Assembly (NCBI GenBank): GCA_903847205.1
Contig: CAINDA010000035.1
Coordinates: forward strand, 310,001-374,000
Length of the DNA stretch: 64,000 nucleotides
Reading direction: 5' to 3'
Source: an uncultured Bacteroidota bacterium
GTDB lineage: Bacteria > Bacteroidota > Bacteroidia > 2-12-FULL-35-15
The notes below the pieces were generated by a model. The model was not told the origin of the DNA. It made no database searches and saw nothing but the letters and a program-made list of their open reading frames with translations. Below, piece by piece: positions 46,916-55,744 of the stretch; position 1 is the first letter of the stretch; each line of letters begins with the position of its first letter. The position numbers and the translations under genes were made by a program.

Positions 46916-46940
46916 ACCTGGCAGCTTTTAAAAACCTGCC
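46916..46940. repeat. Degenerate copy of the ACCTGNNAGGTTTTAAAAACCTG element
   Basis: ACCTGGCAGCTTTTAAAAAC followed by CTGCC matches the palindrome at 16452 with several changes. It lies between the barrel-like gene and hemH. Confidence 0.55.
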
Positions 46941-47017
46941 CGAACTACATTGGCCGGCATAGAGAAAAAAAAATTGCGATCAAATAACACTTTGTCCAAA
47001 ATTAAAAAAACAAAAAT

Positions 47018-48088
47018 ATGAAAACAGGCGTACTGCTTATAAATCTTGGAACTCCCGACAGCCCAAAAACCTCGGATGTAAGAAAATATTTAACACAATT
47101 TTTGAATGATCCACGCGTGATTGACATAAATCCTGTGGGGCGCTTTTTACTTGTGAATGGCATCATAGTCCCTTTCCGCTCATCCAAATCAGCAAAACTA
47201 TATAAGCATATCTGGACAGCAGAAGGCTCTCCCCTTTTAACCAACAGCATAAAAGTAAAAACACTGCTTCAAAAAGAATTAGGTGATTCCTTTGTTGTTG
47301 AGTTAGGGATGCGCTATCAAAGTCCGAGCATAGAATCAGCTTTGAATACCTTGTGTGCGGCACAGGTCAAAAAAATTATTATGATACCTTTATACCCGCA
47401 GTATGCTTCCTCCAGCACAGGATCATCAGTTGAAGAAGCTTTGCGCATCCTTGGCAAATGGGAGGTAACACCTTCCATCGAAATCATTTCTAAATTTTAC
47501 GATAACCCTGACTTTATTGATGCCTGCGTTGAGGCAGCAAAAAAATACAATCTTGCTGATTATGATTATTTCATTTTCAGTTACCACGGTCTGCCCGAAA
47601 GACACATTATGAAAGGCTCTGCACATTACGGCGCCGGAACATGTAACCTGGGCAGCTGCTGCGATTCAATAACAAAAAATAATCAATACTGTTACCGCGC
47701 CAATTGTTTTGAAACAACAAGGCAGCTTGTAAAAGGGTTAAATCTTCCGGAAGGGAAATATGAATCGACCTTTCAATCGCGTTTGAATGATGGTTGGATA
47801 AAGCCATACAGCGATAAGGTAATTGCTCAAAAAGCAAAAGAAGGCAAAAAAAGAATGCTGGTATTTTCTCCAGCATTTACAGCCGACTGCTTAGAAACTA
47901 TTTACGAAATAGGAACAGAATACAACGAAATTTTCCAAAAGCATGGCGGCGAAAAAATAACGCTTGCAACAAGTTTAAATGATCATCCAAAATGGATTAA
48001 CGCATTAAAGAACATGGTGCTTAGTTCTTCCCAAACTGCGCAAAAAAGAGGAGAAACAGCATCGGGTGTGTCGGATATATATATTTAA
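47018..48088 (+). CDS. hemH: Ferrochelatase
   Basis: This 356-residue protein inserts Fe2+ into protoporphyrin IX, the last step of heme b synthesis. The start TGVLLINLGTPDSPKTSDVR and the porphyrin-binding PLYPQYASSSTGSS segment are typical. The catalytic His is in FSYHGLPERHIMK (about 188-200), and the conserved C-terminal EIGTEYNEIF follows. A Cys-rich stretch after the catalytic loop (C-x4-CC, then CYRANC) is longer than in E. coli and typical of Bacteroidota ferrochelatases; it may bind metal. The gene stands alone, about 22 kb from hemB. Confidence 0.95.
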   Translation: MKTGVLLINLGTPDSPKTSDVRKYLTQFLNDPRVIDINPVGRFLLVNGIIVPFRSSKSAKLYKHIWTAEGSPLLTNSIKVKTLLQKELGDSFVVELGMRYQSPSIESALNTLCAAQVKKIIMIPLYPQYASSSTGSSVEEALRILGKWEVTPSIEIISKFYDNPDFIDACVEAAKKYNLADYDYFIFSYHGLPERHIMKGSAHYGAGTCNLGSCCDSITKNNQYCYRANCFETTRQLVKGLNLPEGKYESTFQSRLNDGWIKPYSDKVIAQKAKEGKKRMLVFSPAFTADCLETIYEIGTEYNEIFQKHGGEKITLATSLNDHPKWINALKNMVLSSSQTAQKRGETASGVSDIYI

Positions 48089-48158
48089 TCAACGTGATTT
48101 CCGCCCGCCTTTTATCGGCTTCCGTATCTCGAAAAATCAGGAAGGGCAGAATAGAGTA

Positions 48159-48716
48159 TTACAGCTGTTTTAGAATCTCATCACTCATGGGCTTTACTGA
48201 TGAAGAATAAAATTTAACAAGCTCCCCTCTTTCATTAATTAAATATTTACAGAAGTTCCAGCTGGGCGCTTCATCATTCCAGCCGTTTTGGTCCTTATGT
48301 GAAAGCCATTGGTAAAGCGGATTTTGATTACTGCCTTTCACATCTGATTTTTCAAACAACTGAAAAGACACGCCGAAATTACGCTGGCAGAATGTTGCAA
48401 TTTCTTCATTGCTTCCCGGCTCCTGTCCGCCGAAATTATTCGAAGGAAAACCAAGAAGCACAACTTTATCGTTATTCTTTTCGTGAAGCTCTTCTAATTC
48501 AGTAAACTGCAGTGTATAACCGCATTCTGATGCAGTATTAATAATCAGCACTTTTTTTCCCTTATAGATAGAAAAAGAAATATCTTTTCCTTCAATTGAT
48601 TTCATCGTGAAATCATAAAATGATTTTGCTGTCGTGTTAGTTTTTGAATTTTCGGGTTTGGATGTTATGTGTTTCTTCGAAAAAAGAGACAATAAAAAGT
48701 AAATTATTTTTTTCAT
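48159..48716 (-). CDS. Glutathione peroxidase family thiol peroxidase
   Basis: This 185-residue protein carries the glutathione peroxidase catalytic tetrad: Cys65 in NTASECGYT (Cys instead of selenocysteine), Gln in GFPSNNFGGQEPGS, Trp and Asn in SWNFCKYLI. Non-seleno bacterial members usually draw electrons from thioredoxin using a second Cys; the Cys in CQRNFGV (about 103) is a candidate. The first 20 residues (MKKIIYFLLSLFSKKHITSK) form a membrane anchor or signal, so it probably acts in the periplasm. It reduces hydroperoxides. Convergent with hemH. Confidence 0.9.
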   Translation of the reverse strand: MKKIIYFLLSLFSKKHITSKPENSKTNTTAKSFYDFTMKSIEGKDISFSIYKGKKVLIINTASECGYTLQFTELEELHEKNNDKVVLLGFPSNNFGGQEPGSNEEIATFCQRNFGVSFQLFEKSDVKGSNQNPLYQWLSHKDQNGWNDEAPSWNFCKYLINERGELVKFYSSSVKPMSDEILKQL

Positions 48717-49033
48717 TTTAAAACATTTAATGGTTTAAATTTGTTCGAAACAGCCTTAATAAAATTTATTATTATCCCCTAAAAGCAAAGGCTATTTTTA
48801 GGCCATAATTAAACATACGTAATTTAAAAAACTTTGGTTTTCATCAAACCAATTAAAAGGTTTAATGCTTCTTTAATTTAGAAAGAGTTTAAAGATGCAA
48901 TTTATTTCTATATAATCATTCAACGTCTGATTTTATTCTGCTGTCAAAGCGGCTGTTCCACAGTCTGCTCCAGAATTTATTTAAATTTGTAATTATCAAT
49001 TTGAATCTGCGTCATCAATTCCTGAAAATCAAA
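48717..49033. other. 317-base intergenic region with a promoter
   Basis: It separates divergent genes. TAAATTTG at 48982-48989 fits the minus-7 consensus for the plus-strand gene at 49034. The rest is AT-rich with no coding frame or clear hairpin. Confidence 0.55.
48982..48989 (+). promoter_or_regulatory. Minus-7 box TAAATTTG before the gene at 49034
   Basis: TAAATTTG fits TAnnTTTG and lies 44 bases before the chosen ATG at 49034. Confidence 0.45.
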
Positions 49034-50032
49034 ATGTATCCTTTCAGACTACCTTTTAAAAAAATATTTTTCATTCATGCAGCACTTATTTGTTTCAAAA
49101 TATCAATTACAGCGCAAAATATTGAAGTGATAGGAAGATGCGGAGGCAGCTATTCTAAAAGGCTTCCGGCTTTCACTGATAAAGACAAAGACGGCCTTTC
49201 AGATGATCTTGAGCTGGCATTACTAAACAAATTTGTTCCAATTTTTATTCAGTTCAAAAATGAAGATTGTCCAGGCCCAGCAATGGGCGCATCAAACCTG
49301 GCCGACAGCAATTTAGCTGTGTGCAGAATATTTCCTCTCTTTCAGCAATATACCGCAGACAATAATGTTTCAGAGATTAAAGATTTCCCTGAGCCACTTG
49401 TAAATAAAAGATCCCTGCACAGTGGATTAGTATGGTATGATAATCAAATTATAATTTATGGAGCTGTTCTTTACGGCCGAGACTGCGGTTTACATGGGCA
49501 CTTCGGAGATGTAGAAGGTTTTGCGATATCGTTAAAATATACAGGTATCGATAATAGTTTATCATGGAGATCTGATACCAATCTAACTAATTGGGAGGGT
49601 TTAAGAATACAGACAATTTCTCATGCAGGCACCTTTTGCCAGACAATAGAAACATTTCCTTACCGCAGTTCAAAATTTCCCAAAGGAAAAGATACTGTAT
49701 TTGTTTCGCCTGACAAACATGGAAATTATCTTACGATACAGGGCTGTAACAGCACTTTCATCTGCAACCCGCGCTGCAATGGCTCTCTGGAAACAAAAAA
49801 AATAAAAATTGTGAATGTCGGAGAAGCATCTGCTCCTTTTGTTACTGATCTTGGTTTATTTTACAAAGGTTATAAAGGCGAAAGTCCCTGGAGCAGCAGT
49901 AATTTCCTTAATGGCGGAGCTGGTTCAATAAGGGCAAAAATACTTCGCGAATGGAGAAGTGATTTCGTAATTGGGGAACCCATAAAATCTGAAATGGATA
50001 TTAATAAGATATATAAGAGCTGTAATAATTGA
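49034..50032 (+). CDS. Secreted protein with Ca-binding-like loop and VPS62-like segment
   Basis: I choose the ATG at 49034 (332 residues), which gives a proper signal peptide; a TTG lies 11 codons upstream. After the signal (about 1-28) comes a thrombospondin-type-3/EF-like loop DKDKDGLSDDLELAL (about 48-62). Near residue 155 the segment GRDCGLHGHFGDVEGFAISL resembles the HxGDxE motif of VPS62-like proteins. Several Cys residues are spaced for disulfides (GCNSTFICNPRC). I can support secretion and the domain hints but not a function. Confidence 0.55.
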   Translation: MYPFRLPFKKIFFIHAALICFKISITAQNIEVIGRCGGSYSKRLPAFTDKDKDGLSDDLELALLNKFVPIFIQFKNEDCPGPAMGASNLADSNLAVCRIFPLFQQYTADNNVSEIKDFPEPLVNKRSLHSGLVWYDNQIIIYGAVLYGRDCGLHGHFGDVEGFAISLKYTGIDNSLSWRSDTNLTNWEGLRIQTISHAGTFCQTIETFPYRSSKFPKGKDTVFVSPDKHGNYLTIQGCNSTFICNPRCNGSLETKKIKIVNVGEASAPFVTDLGLFYKGYKGESPWSSSNFLNGGAGSIRAKILREWRSDFVIGEPIKSEMDINKIYKSCNN

Positions 50033-50060
50033 ATTGCATATCTAATGCCGGCATGCCCTC

Positions 50061-50150
50061 CCGATTGGCTTTTCGCCGCGAGAGACCTTCTAAATCATAA
50101 ACACAATCATTATTAAAAAGAGGATCCCTCGCTAAAGGCTCGGGATGACA
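50061..50150. repeat. 90-base dispersed repeat, copy 2
   Basis: It has the same ends (CCGATTGGCTTTTCGCC and TCGGGATGACA) and the same 90-base length as 24179-24268, with a diverged centre. It lies between the convergent genes at 49034 and 50180. Confidence 0.8.
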
Positions 50151-50179
50151 TAAGTATAGGACTTTTTTCCAATTAAAAA

Positions 50180-52612
50180 TCACCCCACAATCCTCAGCTT
50201 GGCAAATTTTATTAATAATTGCTTCTGCCCTATTCCTTCAAAAAATATAGTCGCTTTGTTATTTGGAAAATCGCCGTCCATGGTTAACACTTTGCCGCTT
50301 CCAAAACGGTCATGCTCAACCTGCATGCCAGCCTGCAGCGTGCGTAAACTTTCGGTATCAAAATCAGAAGTGTTTTTTGAAGCAGCATTTACCTTAACTA
50401 ATTTTTTTCCGATTACCGGCCTTTGTACAAAAGTCTCTTTCGGCCTGCTGGTGTTTAGTTTCGGCTTGCTTCCAAATTCTTCATTACCGAACAAACGATT
50501 ATTATTTTCAGCAGGCATGTCTAAATATTTCGCATCCACTTCCTCAATAAAACGGCTGGGCTCACAATAAATCAAATTTCCCCAACGGTAGCGGGTTGTA
50601 GAATATGAAAGGGTTACGCGTTTCTCAGCACGGGTAACAGCAACATAAAACAATCTCCGCTCTTCCTCTAAATCCGCACGTTCCGTAAGCGACATCTGCG
50701 AAGGAAATAAATTTTCTTCCAGCCCTACAATATAAACATAAGGGAATTCTAATCCTTTTGCAGCATGTATGGTCATTAGAGACACCTTGTTGCGGTCTTC
50801 TTCTGTTTCATTTTTTTTATCTGCATCTGTCATCAATGCGATGTCACGCATAAACAAATCAAGTGTAGGTTCTTCAGTAATTGCAAGTGCAGGAGCAGCC
50901 TCCTCTTCATTTGCAAATAACAATCCTTCCGGTGTAATAGATGTCTGCTGGCTCACTTCGGGCGACAGCGGTTCTTCAATAGCAACGCCGTCGCTGCTTA
51001 GCACAAACTCTTCCGGTTCATTACGCTCAGTAAATTCTTTTAAACCGTTCAAAAGTTCCTGAATGTTCTCATAACGGCTGACGCCTTCAGGTGTTTTGTC
51101 GGAATACAAATCTCTCAAGATGCCCGAATGAACAGCTATATACTGCCCTAAATCGTAAGCATTGTGAGTTTTCAGCATCGCCGAAAAACTTTTTATCATC
51201 ATTGTAAATTCTTCCACTTTAGTTTTGGCACCGCCATTTAAGCCGATATCAAACTCATTGATATTTTCAATAACCTTCCAAAGGCTGATGTCATGATCGT
51301 TTGAAGCCACAATAATTCGATCAATTGTAGTATCGCCGATGCCGCGGGCAGGATAATTAATAATTCGTTTCAATGCCTCTTCATCATGACTGTTAATGGC
51401 TAAGCGGTAATAAGCCAATATGTCCCTGATTTCTTTGCGTTGATAAAAAGATAGTCCTCCGTAAATACGGTAAGCGATATTCTGCCGGCGGAGTGCTTCC
51501 TCCATGGCTCTCGACTGAGCGTTAGTTCGGTAAAGAATAGCAAAGTCGCGATTGTGCGCCTGTTCATTCATCTTGGTTTCAAAAATAGAGCTTGCAACAA
51601 AACTACCTTCGGAATTATCCGATTCTGTTTTCATTACTTTGATAAGCTCTCCTTCAATGTTTTCAGTGAAAACATTTTTTTTCAGCTGTTCTTTATTTTT
51701 GGAAATAACAGTATTGGCAGCACCTACAATGTTTTTGGTGGAGCGATAATTCTGCTCCAGTTTAAAAATATTCAGCTCTGGGTAATCTTTTTCGTAATTG
51801 AAAATGTTTTGAATATTGGCTCCTCTGAAAGCATAAATACTCTGCGCATCATCGCCAACCACGCAGATGTTGCGGTATGCCGCGGCAAGCTGCTTAACAA
51901 TTACATACTGTGAAAAATTAGTATCCTGGTACTCATCCACCATCAGGTATTTAAACTTATGCTGGTATTTATGAAGTACAGCAGGGAAATCGCGGAGAAG
52001 CACATTGGTTTTAAATAATAAATCATCAAAATCCATTGCACCAGATTTAAAACAGCGTTCAGAATAAATCTTATAGATAAGCGCCATTTTAGGCTTTGCA
52101 GACTGGCGGTCTTCTTCTTCTATCTGCTTATTAACGCCATAAGCCTGAGCGCCTATTAAATTATTTTTAGCTGCAGAAATGCGCGACAGCACCATGCCCG
52201 GCTTGTATATCTTATCATCAAGCCCCTGCTCTTTTAAAATTGCTTTAATTAAACTTTTGGAATTATCGGTATCGTAAATGGTGAAGTTCTGAGGATAGCC
52301 CAGCTTATCAGCCTCAGTGCGCAGAATGCGGGAAAACACAGAGTGAAAAGTTCCCATCCATATATTTTTTGATTCGCTTACGCCGACAACTTTGGCAATA
52401 CGTTCTTTCATTTCGCGCGCCGCCTTATTAGTAAAGGTGAGCGATAGTATATTAAAAGGGTCAACTCCTTTTTTAATGAGGTGTGCAATGCGATAAGTAA
52501 GTACTCTCGTTTTCCCGGATCCGGCGCCGGCAATAATCATTACAGGTCCTTCGGTACATTCAACTGCTTTACGCTGTACGGGATTTAATTCGTCTAAATA
52601 ATTCTTTGACAT
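50180..52612 (-). CDS. UvrD/PcrA-type DNA helicase
   Basis: This 810-residue superfamily 1A helicase has Walker A IAGAGSGKTRVLTYRIA (about 26-42), motif II MVDEYQDTN, motif IV-like QNYRSTKNI, and motifs V/VI (MTIHAAKGLEFPYVYIVGLE, EERRLFYVAVTRA). An insert with an acidic run and EEEAAPALAITEEPTL (about 545-600) is longer than in E. coli UvrD. The C-terminus has the Tudor-like PcrA tail (GMQVEHDRFGSGKVLTMDGD), which binds RNA polymerase. It unwinds DNA in excision and mismatch repair. Promoter at 52645-52652. Confidence 0.94.
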   Translation of the reverse strand: MSKNYLDELNPVQRKAVECTEGPVMIIAGAGSGKTRVLTYRIAHLIKKGVDPFNILSLTFTNKAAREMKERIAKVVGVSESKNIWMGTFHSVFSRILRTEADKLGYPQNFTIYDTDNSKSLIKAILKEQGLDDKIYKPGMVLSRISAAKNNLIGAQAYGVNKQIEEEDRQSAKPKMALIYKIYSERCFKSGAMDFDDLLFKTNVLLRDFPAVLHKYQHKFKYLMVDEYQDTNFSQYVIVKQLAAAYRNICVVGDDAQSIYAFRGANIQNIFNYEKDYPELNIFKLEQNYRSTKNIVGAANTVISKNKEQLKKNVFTENIEGELIKVMKTESDNSEGSFVASSIFETKMNEQAHNRDFAILYRTNAQSRAMEEALRRQNIAYRIYGGLSFYQRKEIRDILAYYRLAINSHDEEALKRIINYPARGIGDTTIDRIIVASNDHDISLWKVIENINEFDIGLNGGAKTKVEEFTMMIKSFSAMLKTHNAYDLGQYIAVHSGILRDLYSDKTPEGVSRYENIQELLNGLKEFTERNEPEEFVLSSDGVAIEEPLSPEVSQQTSITPEGLLFANEEEAAPALAITEEPTLDLFMRDIALMTDADKKNETEEDRNKVSLMTIHAAKGLEFPYVYIVGLEENLFPSQMSLTERADLEEERRLFYVAVTRAEKRVTLSYSTTRYRWGNLIYCEPSRFIEEVDAKYLDMPAENNNRLFGNEEFGSKPKLNTSRPKETFVQRPVIGKKLVKVNAASKNTSDFDTESLRTLQAGMQVEHDRFGSGKVLTMDGDFPNNKATIFFEGIGQKQLLIKFAKLRIVG

Positions 52613-52946
52613 GCTTTTATTGATGCGGTTTTATAGGTAGAATACAAATTTACTTTTTTTTAACGCTGGTTTTAGAATTGTTGAAATTTAAGAAAATAAA
52701 ATTGTTCTGTGCATATTCCATAAGCTAATGAAGCTATAAATGGTTTGTTAATATGTTATTAAATATTGTGTCAGTATTTGGGCTTATTTTTAATATTTTC
52801 GCTTATACCAAGTTTTTATTTATCTAGCTTACTTATTTAATGCTTTAAATAAACGTGCATAAACAAAATTGTTAATTGTCGAATTTCGATTAACTGGAAT
52901 AACAATTGAAGTATATGACGCCTGACAGAAACTAAATGGAATCAAA
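52613..52946. other. 334-base intergenic region between divergent genes
   Basis: It holds the minus-strand helicase promoter near 52645. The remainder is AT-rich with only a weak dyad (GTTAAT...ATTAAC near 52870-52895). I see no gene or RNA in it. Confidence 0.6.
52645..52652 (-). promoter_or_regulatory. Minus-7 box TAAATTTG of the helicase gene
   Basis: TAAATTTG on the minus strand lies 32 bases before the ATG at 52612 and fits the consensus. Confidence 0.5.
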
Positions 52947-53555
52947 ATGAAAAAAATTTCTTTAATTTTAATACTTCTCCAATTTTCTTTGATTTGTTTT
53001 TCACAGACTGAAACTAAACATCACTATACAGATCAGGAAGTAAACAAACTTGCAACTTATATTGTGGAATTAGAAAAAAAAATCCCGGTATCCTATTTCG
53101 ATGACTACAACCTGAATGATAAAAAACAAATTACTGTCCTCTTTAATGATACTTCACACAATTATTTTGATGAGGATATAATTAAAATTTATAAATATAT
53201 TAAGGACTTAGAAAAAAAGAATTTGTCAGCAATGTCTGAGCTCGAAAAAAGAAATGATTCCATACTGCTGGCGATTCTGCTGGTAAAGGGGACTGTTGTT
53301 TTTGAGGACACAGTATCGCGGCCCAATTATTCTGCAGTAAGTATTACTGTTACTGATAAACAAAGCAGCGACATTATCGGTGTTTATACGCCGAATTCAA
53401 AAAGCGGGAGATATCTCTTTATCCTCAGTCCAGGTAAAAAATACTTAGTAACCGCTGAAATGGCAGGATATCATAAATATTCGGAAGACTTTTCTCCCAA
53501 GAGCAGCACAGAATCGTATGAAATGGTTCAGGAAATTAAATTAAAAAAAGAATAG
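52947..53555 (+). CDS. Exported protein with C-terminal carboxypeptidase-regulatory-like domain
   Basis: This 202-residue protein has a signal peptide (about 1-20, ending CFSQ). A helical, Lys/Asp-rich N-terminal half is followed by a beta-sandwich (about 110-195) with GTVVFEDTVSRPNYSAVSIT, SGRYLFILSPGKKYLVTAEM and a closing AGYHKYSEDF. This is the pattern of the small domain placed before OmpA domains in Bacteroidota PD40/OmpA proteins, here without the OmpA part. It overlaps functionally with the lipoprotein gene that starts 4 bases after its stop; the two are surely cotranscribed. Confidence 0.6.
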   Translation: MKKISLILILLQFSLICFSQTETKHHYTDQEVNKLATYIVELEKKIPVSYFDDYNLNDKKQITVLFNDTSHNYFDEDIIKIYKYIKDLEKKNLSAMSELEKRNDSILLAILLVKGTVVFEDTVSRPNYSAVSITVTDKQSSDIIGVYTPNSKSGRYLFILSPGKKYLVTAEMAGYHKYSEDFSPKSSTESYEMVQEIKLKKE

Positions 53556-53559
53556 ATCG

Positions 53560-54180
53560 ATGATGCTGCGAATTTTTTTTTATTTGCTTTTATTTTCAAT
53601 TTTTTCGGCCGGCTGTAAGAATACAGTTATTGATAACGATTTCGAAATACTTAAAAGTAATTTATTCAAAAAAGCAGCCGACGCTTCTGAACTGCCTATT
53701 TATGCAGACCCTCCAACATCGGACTATGAAGACTTTAAGAAAGGAAAATTTCAATTTCAGATTGACAGTATTGAAATAAGAAAAATAAATAAATACAGAA
53801 AAGAACTGGAGTCCTCAATTATACAGCGCATAGACAGCGGCTATGCCTGGGTTTACTTAGCCGCTTATCTCAGATATGAATCTGCGATTCCTAAAATTAA
53901 AGAACTGCTGCTGAAATGTGATAAGTTTTATGGATGGGAAGGACCCGATTATTCTAAAACTGATTCATATCTTGAAGACGGCCAATACTGCGACCAAATG
54001 GCTTATATCACAGCAATTGAATATATCAGTAAAAAAAATATTTCAAAAGCAGTTAAATTAACAACTGCTGAATATAACTATTTGAAAAGCAGAGCCGATA
54101 AGTGCTCTGAAAATAATAAAGACAGCCTAAATATATTCTGCCCTCAGCGCTGGCTGCTGGGCAAGCTGGGAAAAAAATGA
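53560..54180 (+). CDS. Lipoprotein of unknown function
   Basis: This 206-residue protein has a signal peptide ending in the lipobox SAGC (C about 19). The mature part is helical with many Lys, Asp and Tyr residues and includes GYAWVYLAAYLRYESAIPKI, suggesting a HEAT-like or solenoid helix pair. Three further Cys residues near the C-terminus (KCSENNKDSLNIFCPQRW) could form disulfides. It is in a two-gene operon with the exported protein at 52947. No family recognised. Confidence 0.6.
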   Translation: MMLRIFFYLLLFSIFSAGCKNTVIDNDFEILKSNLFKKAADASELPIYADPPTSDYEDFKKGKFQFQIDSIEIRKINKYRKELESSIIQRIDSGYAWVYLAAYLRYESAIPKIKELLLKCDKFYGWEGPDYSKTDSYLEDGQYCDQMAYITAIEYISKKNISKAVKLTTAEYNYLKSRADKCSENNKDSLNIFCPQRWLLGKLGKK

Positions 54181-54327
54181 CCTATATCAAACATAAGGAT
54201 GACGGATGATTTGGAAATTTTGGATTTATACTTTACCTTAGTTCATGTAAATTGAAAAATTTATATTCTTAAAAAAATATTATTAAAAAAGTGCAGCGTC
54301 AGCACTATAATCACTGACAGCAGCAAA

Positions 54328-55656
54328 ATGAAACTAAAAATACTATCAGGATTTGCAGCATGTGTCTTCACTTCAATCAGTCTTCAAGCGCAGACAGTAT
54401 CCACCTTTGCCGGTTCTGGGGAGGCAGGATTTCAAAACGGTAATCTTTCAACAGCACAATTTTCCGGCCTTGAGCAGATGGCTTATGATAAAAATGGAAA
54501 TTTATTAGTCTGCGATGCGCTTAATAACCGCATCCGAAAGATAGACCCTGCGGGCAATGTAACAACTTTTGCAGGGAGCGGTACTGCCGGTTTAGTGAAC
54601 GGCAATAAGGCCCTTGCTCAGTTCAATAACCCTTTGGGAATTGCTATTGATGACAATAATAACGTGTACATAGGCGATAACATGAATTTTGTTATCCGTA
54701 AAATTGATAATTCAGGTAACGTTACAACATACGCCGGAAGCGGTAAACAGGGCTATACCGACAGCGGCGGCACAGCAGCTGCATTCGGTTACATTGACTA
54801 CATGTGTTTTGATAATGCGATGAATTTATACCTTGCAGATCCTGATAACAGCGTTATCCGTAAAATTGATCCGCAGCAGCAAGTAAGCACTTTCGCAGGA
54901 AACGGAAAACCTGGAATGATAGACGGCATAGGGCAGTCAGCGCAATTATCATTTCCGATTGCAATTACGTATGACAAAATAAATGATGTGTTTTTTATAA
55001 GCGATCAGGGAAATTCTGCGGTGAGAAAAGCACTTCCCGATGGAACCATAAGCACTTATGCCGGCATGGGAAGAGCTGGATACTGGAACGGTCCTGCTGT
55101 TGCAGCTCGTTTTGATTATCCGAAAGGCCTTACAACAGACGCTTTAGGAAATGTATATGTAGCAGGGAGATTTGATTACACCATCCGAAAAATTGATACA
55201 CAAGGCGATGTATCAACAGTTGCAGGTGTTCCTTTTACTCCAGGAAACAAAGATGGAATAGGCGGGAACGCTGTATTCGGAAAGCCAATTGACGTGATAT
55301 TGAGCCCCGATGGAAATCTAATGGTATCCGACTGGGGAAACAAAGTACTGCGCAAGGTGGAGATCACCGCACCTATTGCTGCTTCAATAAAAAACAGAAA
55401 CCTCAATACTAACGGAATTGAAATAAGTCCTAACCCTTTCAGCACCTCAACTTTAATTAAAGTGTCTGAAAATAAAGGAACAGAGCCTATCATTTTTTCA
55501 ATGTTTGATATCAGCGGAAAAGAAGTAAAAGCAAAAAACACTGTTACAGGTAATCAAATACTTGTTGAAAAAGGAAATTTAAGCAGCGGTATTTATTTTT
55601 ACAGCCTCTTGCAAGGCTTTGCTGTGATTGGTAATGGCAAGCTTGTTATAGAGTAA
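54328..55656 (+). CDS. Secreted NHL-repeat beta-propeller with T9SS sorting domain
   Basis: This 442-residue protein has a signal peptide (about 1-21). Six or seven NHL-type repeats follow (about 25-350), each with a STFAGSG-like strand, a GxAxFNxPxG turn (FNNPLGIAIDDNNNVYIGD) and VIRKID. They would close a six-bladed beta-propeller. The last 75 residues form a T9SS type A domain (ISPNPFSTSTLIKVSE, FSMFDISGKEVKAK, SSGIYFYSLLQG). It is exported to the surface. The ligand is unknown; propellers of this kind bind proteins or sugars. It ends with its own terminator. Confidence 0.88.
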   Translation: MKLKILSGFAACVFTSISLQAQTVSTFAGSGEAGFQNGNLSTAQFSGLEQMAYDKNGNLLVCDALNNRIRKIDPAGNVTTFAGSGTAGLVNGNKALAQFNNPLGIAIDDNNNVYIGDNMNFVIRKIDNSGNVTTYAGSGKQGYTDSGGTAAAFGYIDYMCFDNAMNLYLADPDNSVIRKIDPQQQVSTFAGNGKPGMIDGIGQSAQLSFPIAITYDKINDVFFISDQGNSAVRKALPDGTISTYAGMGRAGYWNGPAVAARFDYPKGLTTDALGNVYVAGRFDYTIRKIDTQGDVSTVAGVPFTPGNKDGIGGNAVFGKPIDVILSPDGNLMVSDWGNKVLRKVEITAPIAASIKNRNLNTNGIEISPNPFSTSTLIKVSENKGTEPIIFSMFDISGKEVKAKNTVTGNQILVEKGNLSSGIYFYSLLQGFAVIGNGKLVIE

Positions 55657-55680
55657 GAAAACAAATTTTCTAAAGACTGA

Positions 55681-55719
55681 AAAAAACCGTCAAGGCTTAA
55701 AGCTCTGGCGGTTTTTTTA
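55681..55719 (+). terminator. Intrinsic terminator after the NHL gene
   Basis: AAAAAACCGTCA pairs with TGGCGGTTTTTT (one G-U type mismatch), loop AGGCTTAAAGCTC, ending in a T7 tract. It lies 24 bases after the stop codon. The A-rich side could also serve the convergent gene at 55745. Confidence 0.85.
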
Positions 55720-55744
55720 TTTACTTTTTAAATCCTCAAAAACT

